Part shown: positions 48,931 to 57,298 of the stretch, one piece after another
How the letters are laid out: the number at the start of each line of letters is the position of its first letter
How positions within the stretch are numbered: the stretch's first letter is position 1
Assembly (NCBI GenBank): GCA_024693365.1
Contig: JAILLF010000043.1
Coordinates: forward strand, 62,001 to 126,000
DNA: 64,000 nucleotides
Reading direction: 5' to 3'
DNA from: Acetatifactor sp.
GTDB taxonomy: Bacteria > Bacillota > Clostridia > Lachnospirales > Lachnospiraceae
Made by a program: the position numbers and the translations under genes
Notes under the pieces: generated by a model
What the model was told of the DNA's origin: nothing
The model's input: the letters and a program-made list of their open reading frames with translations, nothing else
The model's database searches: none

Positions 48931-50277
48931 ATGGGTAAGTATTTCGGCACTGACGGCTTCCGCGGCGAGGCTAACAAGGATCTGAATTTTGAGCATGCAG
49001 TGAAGATTGGCCGGTTCCTCGGCTGGTATTACGGAGCAAGAGAGGGGAAGAAGGCCAAGGTCGTGATCGGCAAGGACACGAGAAGATCCAGCTACATGTT
49101 TGAGTATGCACTCTGCACGGGCCTGATGGCGAGCGGCGCTGATGCTTACATCATGCACGTAACTACGACACCCTCCGTTGCATACATCACCAGAGTGGAT
49201 GATTTTGACTGCGGCATCATGATCTCCGCATCCCATAACCCTTACTATGACAATGGCATTAAGCTCTTGAATGGCAATGGCGAGAAGATGGATGAGGAGA
49301 CCATTCTGAAGGTTGAGGATTACATTGACGGCAAGATCGAGGTTCCCGTTGCGGAACGAAATGAGATCGGACGCACCGTGGACTACGTGGCAGGAAGAAA
49401 CCGTTATATCGGATTTCTGATCTCCCTGTCTAAGTACAGCTTCAAGGACGTGAAGGTTGGTTTGGACGTTGCTAACGGTGCTGCATGGCAGATCGCCCGC
49501 GGCGTGTTCGAGGCCCTTGGCGCAAAGCTCTACGTGATGAACGATCACCCGGACGGATATAACATCAATACGGACTGCGGAAGCACGCACATTGAGCATC
49601 TGCAGAAATTTGTTGTTGATAACGGCCTTGACGTTGGTTTTGCATTTGACGGTGACGCGGACAGGTGTCTGGTCGTAGACGAGAAGGGCAACGTCGTTAC
49701 CGGCGATCACGTGCTTTACATTTACGGCCTGTACATGAAGGAGCGCGGAAAGCTTCTGAACAACAAGGTTGTTACAACGATCATGAGTAACTTTGGTCTG
49801 TACAAGGCACTGGATAAGGTTGGCATTGAGTACGAGAAGACCAAGGTTGGCGACAAGTACGTATATGAGAACATGGTACAGACCGGCAACCGCATCGGCG
49901 GTGAGCAGAGCGGTCATACCATCTTCCTGAAGTATGAGACGACCGGTGACGGCATCGTTACGGCGCTGAAGATGATGGAGGTAATGTTGGCAAAGGGCAA
50001 GCCCATGAGCGAGCTTGCGGCACCCGTGGTATTCTATCCTCAGGTGCTCAAGAACGTCCGCGTGAAGAGCAAGCCTGACGCGCAGAATGATCCTGACGTA
50101 CAGGCAGCAGTGAAGAAGGTGGCAGACGAACTCGGCGATACCGGACGCATTCTGGTTCGCGAAAGCGGTACCGAGCCCGTGATTCGCGTGATGGTTGAGG
50201 CAGAGAGCGATGAAATTTGCGAGAAGTACGTAGATTCCGTCATCGAAGTCATCAAGGCAAAGGGCCACATTGCATAA
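48931..50277 (+). CDS. glmM: Phosphoglucosamine mutase-type phosphohexomutase
   Basis: The 448-residue protein begins MGKYFGTDGFRGEANKDLNF as GlmM does. The phosphoserine loop is DCGIMISASHNPYYDNGIKL (about 94-113), the metal loop VGFAFDGDADRCLVVDEKG (about 233-251), the sugar-binding loop IGGEQSGHTIFL, and the phosphate-binding site is RESGTEPVIRVM. It interconverts glucosamine-6- and -1-phosphate for UDP-GlcNAc and wall synthesis. GGAG is inside the end of nagB. Followed by a strong terminator. Confidence 0.94.
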   Translation: MGKYFGTDGFRGEANKDLNFEHAVKIGRFLGWYYGAREGKKAKVVIGKDTRRSSYMFEYALCTGLMASGADAYIMHVTTTPSVAYITRVDDFDCGIMISASHNPYYDNGIKLLNGNGEKMDEETILKVEDYIDGKIEVPVAERNEIGRTVDYVAGRNRYIGFLISLSKYSFKDVKVGLDVANGAAWQIARGVFEALGAKLYVMNDHPDGYNINTDCGSTHIEHLQKFVVDNGLDVGFAFDGDADRCLVVDEKGNVVTGDHVLYIYGLYMKERGKLLNNKVVTTIMSNFGLYKALDKVGIEYEKTKVGDKYVYENMVQTGNRIGGEQSGHTIFLKYETTGDGIVTALKMMEVMLAKGKPMSELAAPVVFYPQVLKNVRVKSKPDAQNDPDVQAAVKKVADELGDTGRILVRESGTEPVIRVMVEAESDEICEKYVDSVIEVIKAKGHIA

Positions 50278-50302
50278 TTTAATTTCATAAAACAAAAATT
50301 AC

Positions 50303-50336
50303 GCCCCGCAGAAGGAAGGTTCTGCGGGGCTTTTTT
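50303..50336 (+). terminator. Rho-independent terminator of glmM
   Basis: GCCCCGCAGAA and TTCTGCGGGGC, an 11-bp perfect stem with six T; the A-run before it may also serve the minus-strand genes that converge here. Confidence 0.95.
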
Positions 50337-50418
50337 GGGGGAAATAAATAAGAGAAGAAGGTTGGTTTAGTTAATAAATTACGCCGGCCGGGGTACAGGA
50401 AATGGTTACGGAATATAT

Positions 50419-50829
50419 TCATTTTTGAATTGAAGTCACATAGATGTTTGCAGGTCGGGATTGAAGAAAAAGTTGGTGTTCCTGCCAAAATAAATATCCC
50501 CCAAAGATGGCAGCAACGAACATTAGCGTACAGAGAAAAAATGCTGTGCGTTTCAGAAAATAACGGATGCTTATGAAGGAGTAAAAGGATTTTAAATCCA
50601 TTTCTGAAAGATAAAAATAAATTATGTCATGGGGCTCGCCAAATTCCTTGTAAAAATCTTCCATGCAGGTGAGCGAAGAGGAGTCGCCGGCATCCAGGCG
50701 CTCGTCAATTATCGCTTCCATGCGGTACAGGTACGCCCGCTCTTCCTTACGCATGATTGGGAACAAGGCACGCAACTGAGTCAAATACGCTTTCTTCAGC
50801 AGAACTTGCTGATTCCGGTTCAGGCGCAT
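50419..50829 (-). CDS. Small membrane protein partner of PadR regulator (DUF1700/DUF6120-like)
   Basis: The 136-residue protein has a helical cytoplasmic part (LKKAYLTQLRALFPIMRKEE ... FYKEFGEPHDIIYFYLSEMD) and one C-terminal membrane helix (FFLCTLMFVAAIFGGYLFW). The first part resembles HAAS/DUF1700-type domains, whose genes commonly sit behind a PadR regulator. Its start overlaps the PadR gene by 83 bp on the same strand. It probably modulates the PadR protein or a membrane target. The exact family is uncertain. Confidence 0.65.
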   Translation of the reverse strand: MRLNRNQQVLLKKAYLTQLRALFPIMRKEERAYLYRMEAIIDERLDAGDSSSLTCMEDFYKEFGEPHDIIYFYLSEMDLKSFYSFISIRYFLKRTAFFLCTLMFVAAIFGGYLFWQEHQLFLQSRPANIYVTSIQK

Positions 50830-51166
50830 CCTTTTGAATCTCCTTTCCTAAGATTTTGTCAATGCCGATGGAAGTTAAACGATAGGAAGTAAGCAGTTCA
50901 ACAAGATACTCTTTGCCTGGGGCTTCCAGACGGTAATAGACGCGCATTCGTTTTCTGCCGACCAGCTTGGAATACTCGCTGATCATCCCTTCGTTTTCCA
51001 ACTTGTAAGTTGCCGTATAGATGGTGTTTTGATTAATTTTAAGACGCCCTTCCGAAAGCTCTGAAACCGCTTTTGTAATCTCATAAACATAGCAATCCTT
51101 TTGGTTTAGAAAGTAAAGGACCAGCATGTCCGTAATGCCGCTGATAAAATAATTTTTTCCTGCCAT
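50747..51166 (-). CDS. PadR-family transcriptional regulator
   Basis: The 139-residue protein has a PadR winged helix (about 5-100): ISGITDMLVLYFLNQKDCYV, NTIYTATYKLENEGMISEYS, and RMRVYYRLEAPGKEYLVELL. The ORF-track start was trimmed to the ATG at 51166, which has GGAGG upstream. The extended, Glu/Ser-rich C-terminus overlaps the membrane partner gene. PadR proteins repress nearby genes and their own operon; ligands vary. The promoter at 51214-51242 is close by. Confidence 0.88.
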   Translation of the reverse strand: MAGKNYFISGITDMLVLYFLNQKDCYVYEITKAVSELSEGRLKINQNTIYTATYKLENEGMISEYSKLVGRKRMRVYYRLEAPGKEYLVELLTSYRLTSIGIDKILGKEIQKDAPEPESASSAEESVFDSVACLVPNHA

Positions 51167-51213
51167 AAATAAGACCTCCGTTAAGTGACATACATAAAAT
51201 TTAACATAAATAA

Positions 51214-51242
51214 ATAATAGCACATAATATTTATAATATCAA
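51214..51242 (-). promoter_or_regulatory. Promoter of the PadR operon (minus strand)
   Basis: On the minus strand TTGATA, 17-bp spacer, TATTAT, about 50 bp before the PadR start. The surrounding AT-rich ATAATATTTATAATAT could hold the PadR operator. Confidence 0.65.
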
Positions 51243-51265
51243 TACTACGGAGGATAAAATAAATA

Positions 51266-51294
51266 TTGACAAGAATAATAAACGAAAGTAAAAT
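51266..51294 (+). promoter_or_regulatory. Promoter of the truncated secreted-protein gene
   Basis: TTGACA, 17-bp spacer, TAAAAT on the plus strand, divergent from the PadR promoter. Confidence 0.6.
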
Positions 51295-51389
51295 GAAAGC
51301 ATGAAAAGATGAAAGGTGATGATTCCGATGGAGAACGTGGTTTTGTAACTTGTTGATTTTGATTGACATGGAATGAAGGTACAAGCACA

Positions 51390-51485
51390 ATGAAGAAAAT
51401 GATGAAGCTCATAATAGTTGCATGCCTGACAATGGCATTTGTTTTAATGCCCGTAAAATACAGTTTCGCGGCATGTTTATTGTAG
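51390..51485 (+). pseudogene. Truncated secreted-protein gene (signal peptide only)
   Basis: The frame MKKMMKLIIVACLTMAFVLM continues PVKYSFA and ends ACLL-stop after 31 residues. It is a textbook signal peptide with cleavage site SFA-A, but there is nothing to export. The decayed IS200-type element starts directly behind it, so the gene was probably cut by that insertion. It lies behind a good promoter divergent from PadR. Confidence 0.6.
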
Positions 51486-51489
51486 GGCA

Positions 51490-51938
51490 ATCCCTTATAA
51501 AACCCCCTGCTATGCAGGGGAACAACAGATGCTTTAGCTTACGGTAAAAAACCTCCCATGCTATAATAACTGAGGTTCGCCAACCAAGTTAAAAAGCAAA
51601 GGAGGAAGGGCGTCGAAATTATAGAGGCTGAGATATGTCCGGATCACGTGCACATGTTGGTTCGAATTCCGCCGAGCGTGAGTGTGTCAAGCTTTGTAGG
51701 ATATCTGAAAGGGAAAAGCACTTTGATGATATTTGAAAGACATGCAAACCTGAAATACAAGTACGGAAATCGACAGTTTTGGTGCAGAGGCTATTACGTA
51801 GATACTGTAGGGAAAAATGCAAAAAAGATCCAAGAGTATATCCAGAACCAACTGAAAGAGGATCTGGAATACGACCAAATGACACTAAAAGAGTATATAG
51901 ACCCGTTCACGGGTGAGCCGGTAAAACAAAGCAAATAA
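51490..51938 (+). mobile_element. Degenerate IS200/IS605-type element with internally deleted tnpA
   Basis: A hairpin CCCCTGC-TAT-GCAGGGG (51504-51520) resembles the left-end structure. A ribosome site AAAGGAGGAAG is joined directly to codons from the middle of a Y1 (HUH) transposase. The frame reads VEIIEAEICPDHVHMLVRIP (HUH motif HVH), VSSFVGYLKGKSTLMIFERH, FWCRGYYVDTVGKN with the catalytic Tyr region, and EYIDPFTGEPVKQ. About 50 N-terminal residues are missing, so the element cannot move by itself. A small palindrome ACCCGTTCACGGGT near 51901 may belong to the right end. No tnpB is seen. Confidence 0.8.
51612..51938 (+). pseudogene. tnpA: N-terminally deleted Y1 transposase (tnpA)
   Basis: The coding remnant of the element: about 108 residues from GVEIIEAE to the natural C-terminus. 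Both active-site parts (HVH and the late Tyr) are present, but the start and first beta strands are deleted. The ORF track lists it from an internal GTG at 51648. Not expected to be active; it might still bind the hairpin end. Confidence 0.75.
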
Positions 51939-52023
51939 AAATTTGTTCCGACTATTGATTAATGAAGACCATAAGGCTAAGCAATCATGTTAATAACGCG
52001 TTTTTTATGTGAGGGGGTTAACC

Positions 52024-53265
52024 GTGAAACTTAAAAAGACAATTCTGAAATCTTTTCTTATAATGATGGTGTTATGTGCCTGCGCTAACGAGAAAAAGGG
52101 CCCAGAGGAGCTGGAGATTGTAATGACTGACGGAGAACCCGTAAGCAGGGAGGAAGAGTTAGCCATGCCAGAAACCGATGCGGTAATTACTATGAATGGA
52201 CCGGAAGGATTTCAAAAGAAAGGCGAGGGAAACGCGGAACCGATTTTTTTTATGAGTGGAGATCGATGCACGGGGACGGAACCAGTGACGGGACTGAACT
52301 GGGGCATCAGTGAATTCGCTTATAACGGGGAGAAGGTTTACTTGCTGAAGGCATATTCCGTCCCAATGGCGCAACTGTGGGAAAAGTACGAAATTTTGGA
52401 AATGGATCCTAAAACCAACGGGCAAAGGCTTCTTGTGGAAAAGCCGAACATCCACCTTTTAAATGAGTTTAATGCGAGCGGAAAGTACTTATATTGGGTG
52501 GAATACTGCGATCGGGTGGACGAATCGGGAGAAATTTACGTCGTATACCGGATTATGCAGTATAACCTGGAAACGCAAAAGGAAAAGCTTCTTGGCGAGA
52601 GGGATGGTCGCAAGTATGATGAAATATGCTTGACGGTGGATGACAATTACGTAACGTGGTATGACAGCCTGTGGGAAGGTGAAACAACGGAAGGAATGCA
52701 TTCCATTGCAGTTTATGACGTGTGAAAACAGCAATTTGTTGCCATGCCGGAATCCATGAAAGTAAGAAAGCATTCTGGCTACGTAAGGCTGCCTGTTTGC
52801 GATCAGGGGATTACGTTTTTCTCAGAGAGCGATGAGGGAGAAATAATCATTCGAAGGATGCAACTAGATACGAGAGAACTGACGGATCTGAAAATTGAGG
52901 TCGACCGAACAAAACGAAATCCCGTGAGCTGTTTTTCCACAAAGGAATATTTCGGTTACCTTACGGAATACGGAACGGGCACTTGCTATGCGTACGAACT
53001 GAAATCATCAAAACTGTATTCCATAAAAGCCCAGGACGTTTCAAAAAAATACTTTGCCGGCGACAAACTGTACGCGTGCCCCACGGACGAGCAAGAAGCG
53101 GTATGCTATGACCTGGGTAATGCGTCGGTTTACGTTTATAACTTGGGAGAGTATGTCGGGTATAAATTCATCAAGGGAGCCGGAGACGTGCCGCTTCTCG
53201 AAATACGTGATCCAAAGTCTAACGGAATTGGTATTGTAAGAATTTATTCGGACAGTATGTATTAA
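52024..53265 (+). pseudogene. Lipoprotein gene interrupted by an in-frame TGA
   Basis: The gene starts with GTG at 52024 (GAGGGGG upstream) and encodes a lipoprotein signal (KLKKTILKSFLIMMVLCACA, lipobox LCAC). A repeated beta-strand protein follows that resembles a propeller (NWGISEFAYNGEKVYLLKAY, GKYLYWVEYCDRVDESGEIY). TGA at 52723 ends the first part after 233 codons. The same frame continues at once with KQQFVAMPESMKVRKHSGYV and more propeller-like strands to 53265. A single nonsense change has thus split a protein of about 413 residues. The second part has no ribosome site of its own. Function unknown. Confidence 0.75.
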
Positions 53266-53389
53266 ATTCATGGCCAGCAAAGAGTGATAAAATGAATGAG
53301 CATAGAACAAGTCGGATTTTTAATATGACGTTACGGTGAGATTCTGCTCAGCATGCAGGTAAAGAAAAAAAGGATAAGAGAAATGGACT

Positions 53390-53418
53390 TTGACATTTCC
53401 GGAGAATTGTGCTAGTTT
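53390..53418 (+). promoter_or_regulatory. Promoter of the acyl-CoA ligase gene
   Basis: TTGACA, 17-bp spacer, TG-C-TAGTTT (extended -10). The leader contains TAGTTTAA/TTAAACTA arms (53447-53482), able to form a hairpin before the ribosome site. Confidence 0.6.
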
Positions 53419-53515
53419 ATTATGTATGGATGCTTTAAAGCGTCATAGTTTAAAGCAAAAAATTGCGTGGGTTAAACTAGCTCATGGCGATGGAACGTGC
53501 AGGAGGAGAACGGAA

Positions 53516-55156
53516 ATGCCGGTTACGGACTTATTGGAACGAAATCATAAGTTATACGGGGATGAGGTGGCGTTGGTGGAATTGAACCCCAGCATGCCTG
53601 ACACAAGAAAGACGACCTGGAAGGAGTACGACTTGGTACAGCCGACAAGTTCCACGCCGTATCGCCGTGAGATTACGTGGAGCATCTTTGATGAGAAGGC
53701 AAACCGCGTGGCAAACATGCTGTTATCCCGCGGCATTCAAAAAGGGGACCGCGTGGCAATCCTGATGTTTAACTGTCTGGAGTGGCTTCCCATTTACTTT
53801 GGCATTTTAAAGACTGGTGCCATCGCAGTACCTTTTAATTTCCGCTTTGCGGCAGACGAGATCCAGTATTGCGCCGACCTTGCTGAAGTGCACGTGTTGT
53901 TCTTTGGTCCCGAGTTTATTGGCCGTATCGAATCCATTGAAGAAAAGCTCAGCAAGGGCAGACTCCTCATTTACGTGGGCGACGGATGCCCCACGTTTGC
54001 GGAGAGCTATCGCGAGCTTGTGGCAGACTGTTCCAGTCAGGCACCGCTGGTACGCCTGGAGGAAGAGGACGACGCGGCAATTTATTTCTCTTCAGGAACC
54101 ACGGGCTTCCCCAAGGCAATCTTACATAATCATGAGAGTCTGACGCAGGCGGCTCAGATGGAGCAAAAGCACCATCTGACGGGTCGTGACGACGTATTCC
54201 TTTGCATTCCGCCCTTGTATCATACCGGTGCGAAATTCCATTGGATGGGAAGTCTTTGTGCAGGAAGCCGGGCCGTTCTCTTAAAGGGAACCTCGCCTGA
54301 GATCATTCTGGACGCCGTTTCCAAGGAGCATTGTACCATCGTTTGGCTCTTGGTGCCTTGGGCGCAGGACATTTTGGAAGCGCTGGATCGCGGTGACTTA
54401 AAGCTTTCGGATTATCAGCTCGATCAGTGGAGACTAATGCACATTGGCGCACAGCCCGTTCCGCCTTCCCTGATCAAGCATTGGAAGGAATATTTCCCGA
54501 ATCATGCATATGACACGAACTATGGCCTTTCCGAGTCCACCGGCCCCGGCTGCGTGCATCTGGGCATTGAAAACATTCACAAGGTAGGTGCCATCGGCGT
54601 ACCCGGTTATCGCTGGAAATGCAAGATCGTGGATGAAAACGGCGAGACCGTAAAGCAAGGAGACGTGGGCGAGCTTTGCGTGAAGGGCCCCGGCGTCATG
54701 ACTTGTTATTACAACGATCCCAAGGCAACGGCAGAGACCTTGAAGGACGGTTGGCTCTATACCGGAGACATGGCAATGCAGGACGAGGATGGCTTCATCT
54801 TCCTGGTAGACCGCAAGAAAGACGTGATCGTCAGCGGCGGTGAGAACATTTATCCCGTTCAGATCGAGAATTTCCTCGCGGCATATGACAAGGTCAGCGA
54901 CGTGGCAGTAATCGGACTTCCCGACAAGAGACTTGGTGAAATCACCGGCGCGATTATCCAGATCAAGGATGGCATGACCTGCACGGAAGAGGAGATCGAA
55001 GAATATTGCAAGGGCCTTCCCCGTTACAAGAGACCGAAGAAGATCATCTTTGCGGACGTGCCCAGAAACGCTACCGGTAAGATCGAGAAGCCTGCACTGC
55101 GCAAGAAATACGGCGCGGAATATCTGGTTGCCCAGCAGAATGAAGTAGAGGCATAA
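53516..55156 (+). CDS. Long/medium-chain acyl-CoA synthetase-type AMP ligase
   Basis: The 546-residue protein has the complete ANL set: phosphate loop DAAIYFSSGTTGFPKAILHN (about 183-202), YDTNYGLSESTGPGCVHLGI, GWLYTGDMAMQDEDGFIFLV, hinge RKKDVIVSGGENIYPVQIEN and the catalytic Lys in RNATGKIEKPALRKKY. It activates a fatty or aryl acid via AMP to its CoA ester. The ORF-track start at 53390 lies in the promoter; ATG 53516 with GGAGGAG is used. It stands alone. The substrate length is unknown. Confidence 0.9.
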   Translation: MPVTDLLERNHKLYGDEVALVELNPSMPDTRKTTWKEYDLVQPTSSTPYRREITWSIFDEKANRVANMLLSRGIQKGDRVAILMFNCLEWLPIYFGILKTGAIAVPFNFRFAADEIQYCADLAEVHVLFFGPEFIGRIESIEEKLSKGRLLIYVGDGCPTFAESYRELVADCSSQAPLVRLEEEDDAAIYFSSGTTGFPKAILHNHESLTQAAQMEQKHHLTGRDDVFLCIPPLYHTGAKFHWMGSLCAGSRAVLLKGTSPEIILDAVSKEHCTIVWLLVPWAQDILEALDRGDLKLSDYQLDQWRLMHIGAQPVPPSLIKHWKEYFPNHAYDTNYGLSESTGPGCVHLGIENIHKVGAIGVPGYRWKCKIVDENGETVKQGDVGELCVKGPGVMTCYYNDPKATAETLKDGWLYTGDMAMQDEDGFIFLVDRKKDVIVSGGENIYPVQIENFLAAYDKVSDVAVIGLPDKRLGEITGAIIQIKDGMTCTEEEIEEYCKGLPRYKRPKKIIFADVPRNATGKIEKPALRKKYGAEYLVAQQNEVEA

Positions 55157-55290
55157 TGCACAATATAAAGCGTAGCAAATGATGGAGCGATGAAAAGACT
55201 AAATTATAAGCAGTCGTGGGATGATCCTGCGGCTGCTTTTGTGAATTGAAATTGTATAAAATTGTGCAAACATTTTTATCAAAAAAAGTA

Positions 55291-55319
55291 TTGACTTTTA
55301 TACGTGAACAAGATATAAT
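55291..55319 (+). promoter_or_regulatory. Sigma-A promoter of tRNA-Leu
   Basis: TTGACT, 17-bp spacer, TATAAT, 11 bp before the mature tRNA. Confidence 0.85.
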
Positions 55320-55330
55320 ACATTTTGTTC

Positions 55331-55414
55331 GCAGGAATGGCGGAATTGGCAGACGCGCACGGTTCAGGTCCGTGTGGTGGCAACACCATGAGGGTTCAAG
55401 TCCCTCTTTCTGCA
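55331..55414 (+). tRNA. tRNA-Leu (anticodon CAG)
   Basis: GCAGGAA pairs with TTTCTGC. The anticodon stem CACGG/CCGTG encloses TTCAGGT, giving anticodon CAG. A long variable arm (TGGTGGCAACACCA) is present, and the T arm is GAGGGTTCAAGTCCCTC. The 84-nt length and variable arm mark a class II tRNA. Confidence 0.95.
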
Positions 55415-55420
55415 CGAAGG

Positions 55421-55449
55421 AAAAAGCAAACCATGTGTTTGCTTTTTTT
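55421..55449 (+). terminator. Rho-independent terminator of tRNA-Leu
   Basis: AAAAAGCAAAC and GTTTGCTTTTTTT around CATGT. Confidence 0.9.
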
Positions 55450-55569
55450 GTTTTTAGAGGAATAAACTATTGACGCAAAATGGAATTTACTAAATTTTCA
55501 TAATTGAAGATAAACAATTACACTTTTTTTATTTTTTAAACACAGAATGAACACAATTCTCGGATAGAA

Positions 55570-55660
55570 TGTATTTAGATAGTTACAAGTTAACTATCTC
55601 CCCCCCTCATAAGAAAGTGGAAGAGCCGCACGATAGTGTGGCTCTTCCGCTTTTTCTGCA
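55570..55660 (+). ncRNA. Candidate C-rich trans-acting small RNA
   Basis: The order is hairpin AGATAGTTA/TAACTATCT (9 bp), then unpaired CTCCCCCCCTCATAAG, then a terminator stem GGAAGAGCC-CAC/GTG-GGCTCTTCC with a T-run. This is the layout of Firmicute small RNAs whose C-rich loop masks Shine-Dalgarno sites. The best upstream -10 is TAGAAT at 55565; its -35 is poor. No gene precedes the terminator, so it does not serve an mRNA. Confidence 0.55.
55619..55655 (+). terminator. Rho-independent terminator of the candidate small RNA
   Basis: GGAAGAGCC-G-CAC-GATA-GTG-T-GGCTCTTCC followed by GCTTTTTC. Confidence 0.85.
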
Positions 55661-55671
55661 TATATTAAGAT

Positions 55672-55725
55672 ATAGGAATCCTTAAGAATTCTTTCCTTGA
55701 ATGGAAGGAATTCCTATGGTAAAGT
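55672..55725 (+). promoter_or_regulatory. murE promoter within an inverted repeat
   Basis: Promoter TTGAAT (55697), 17 bp, TG-G-TAAAGT (55720). ATAGGAAT (55672) and ATTCCTAT (55710) are perfect arms flanking the -35, with TTCC/GGAA inside; the second arm lies in the spacer. This is a plausible operator. Confidence 0.5.
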
Positions 55726-55741
55726 GATAGGAGGGCAGTCA

Positions 55742-57298
55742 GTGACCATAAGGGAACTGTTGACGGGATCAGATGCCTTGTTTTTACGGGGGGATGAAGA
55801 CCGGGAAGTAAAGGGGATCACTGCTGATTCCGGGAAGGTAGTGCCCGGAACGGTATTTTTTTGTATCAAGGGAATGGTGCGAGACGGAGCGGATTATGCC
55901 AAGGAAGCCGTGGAACGCGGCGCAGTGGCACTGATTGCGGAGCTTGAGACGGACGATGCTCCGTGGGTGACGGAGACCATTCCTGACAAGACGCCGTGGA
56001 CGCATGACGGCAGATTGCAAAGGCTTTTGGTGAACGTGGGAGAGAGCGTTGCGGTTGTGTGCGTTGGGAACGTGCGAAAGGCATTGGCGCATGCAAGCGA
56101 CGCATGGAACGGGCACCCATCCGGAAAGCTTGTCACCATTGGCGTTACGGGAACCAAGGGGAAGACGACGACCACGTACCTGATCAAGTCCATATTGGAA
56201 AATGCAGGGCGCAGGGTTGGCTTGATCGGAACGAATGAAGTGATCATAGGACGAAGGCATTTGGCTGCCGGGAACACAACGCCGGACGCACCGTTGCTCC
56301 ATGATTATTTCCGGCAGATGGTGGAGGAGGGTTTGGACACTGTCGTAATGGAGGTTTCCTCACAGGCCATAAAGCAAAGCCGTACTGACGGCATCTTGTT
56401 TGATTACGGGATATTTACGAATCTTTCGCCTGATCACGTGACACCGGGCGAGCATCGTGATTTTGAAGAATATTTAGAATGCAAGCGGGAGCTTTTCAGA
56501 CAATGCAGGATAGGGATCATCAACGGGGACGATCCCTATGCGCAAAGGATTACGGAGGGGTGTACCTGCAAAATCGAGACCTATGGCCTAAACGAGGAGA
56601 ATGAGCTTCAGGCCCGAAACGTAACGTTAGAGCGCTTTGACGGGAAGCCGGGTGTCCGTTTCCAAACGGCGGGTCTCATGAGTTTTGAGGCAAGGCTTCC
56701 CATGCCTGGTAGTTTTAGCGTTTATAATGCGCTTGCCGCCATTTATTTATGCAAACATTTTCACGTAAGGGAATCCGACGTGCAAAGGTCGCTTGCGGCC
56801 GCAAAAGTAAAGGGCCGGATCGAAACAGTTCTTGAGAAGGATGGATATGTTGTTTTGATTGACTATGCACATAATCCCATGGCGCTTTCCAGCCTGCTGG
56901 AGACCTTGCGGGCCTATCATCCGGGGCGCTTGATCTGCCTGTTTGGCTGCGGGGGTGACCGCCCGGTCATGAGACGAAGACTTATGGGACGCATCAGCGG
57001 AGAAAAGGCGGATCTAACCATTGTAACGGATGACAATCCGAGGGGCGAGGACGCCGCGACAATCCGGGAACAGATTGCAGAGGGCATCAGGGAGGTTCGA
57101 GGGAATTTCTTAATGATTCCGGGACGGCGTGAAGCCATACGACAGGCGCTTTCCATGGCGAAAGAGGGAGATTTGATCGTGCTTGCGGGAAAGGGGCACG
57201 AAACCTATCAGGAAATTAAGGGAAAGACGTATCCCTTGGACGAAAGAGACATTATACGGGAGATTGAAGATAAAACATGCTATATGCAGACGTCATAG
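55742..57298 (+). CDS. murE: UDP-MurNAc-tripeptide synthetase, meso-DAP-adding type
   Basis: The 518-residue Mur ligase has an N-terminal UDP-binding part (VKGITADSGKVVPGTVFFCI), the ATP loop VTIGVTGTKGKTTTTYLIKS (about 134-153), the carbamoyl-Lys region in YGIFTNLSPDHVTPGEHRDF, and LIDYAHNPMALSSLLETL. It also has TDDNPRGED, whose DNPR motif selects meso-diaminopimelate. It adds DAP to UDP-MurNAc-Ala-Glu in the cytoplasm. The GTG start at 55742 has AGGAGG 7 bp upstream; the ORF-track start is inside the promoter. A Lys/Arg insertion PDKTPWTHDGRLQRLL in the N-domain is unusual. Overlaps priA. Confidence 0.92.
   Translation: MTIRELLTGSDALFLRGDEDREVKGITADSGKVVPGTVFFCIKGMVRDGADYAKEAVERGAVALIAELETDDAPWVTETIPDKTPWTHDGRLQRLLVNVGESVAVVCVGNVRKALAHASDAWNGHPSGKLVTIGVTGTKGKTTTTYLIKSILENAGRRVGLIGTNEVIIGRRHLAAGNTTPDAPLLHDYFRQMVEEGLDTVVMEVSSQAIKQSRTDGILFDYGIFTNLSPDHVTPGEHRDFEEYLECKRELFRQCRIGIINGDDPYAQRITEGCTCKIETYGLNEENELQARNVTLERFDGKPGVRFQTAGLMSFEARLPMPGSFSVYNALAAIYLCKHFHVRESDVQRSLAAAKVKGRIETVLEKDGYVVLIDYAHNPMALSSLLETLRAYHPGRLICLFGCGGDRPVMRRRLMGRISGEKADLTIVTDDNPRGEDAATIREQIAEGIREVRGNFLMIPGRREAIRQALSMAKEGDLIVLAGKGHETYQEIKGKTYPLDERDIIREIEDKTCYMQTS

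Larger units (their letters stand above)
55157..55741. other. Intergenic region with tRNA-Leu and candidate small RNA
   Basis: Holds the tRNA-Leu promoter, tRNA and terminator, an AT-rich stretch, the candidate C-rich small RNA (55570-55660) and the murE promoter inside an inverted repeat. Confidence 0.7.

Noticed and set aside
48748-50295. Minus-strand ORF of 515 residues across glmM
   Set aside because: It is the antisense shadow of the clear nagB/glmM genes. It has no ribosome site and an implausible composition rich in His, Leu and Val.
52723-52725. Recoded TGA (selenocysteine or tryptophan)
   Set aside because: No stem-loop of the SECIS type follows, other genes use TGA as an ordinary stop, and the protein family suggests no selenoenzyme.
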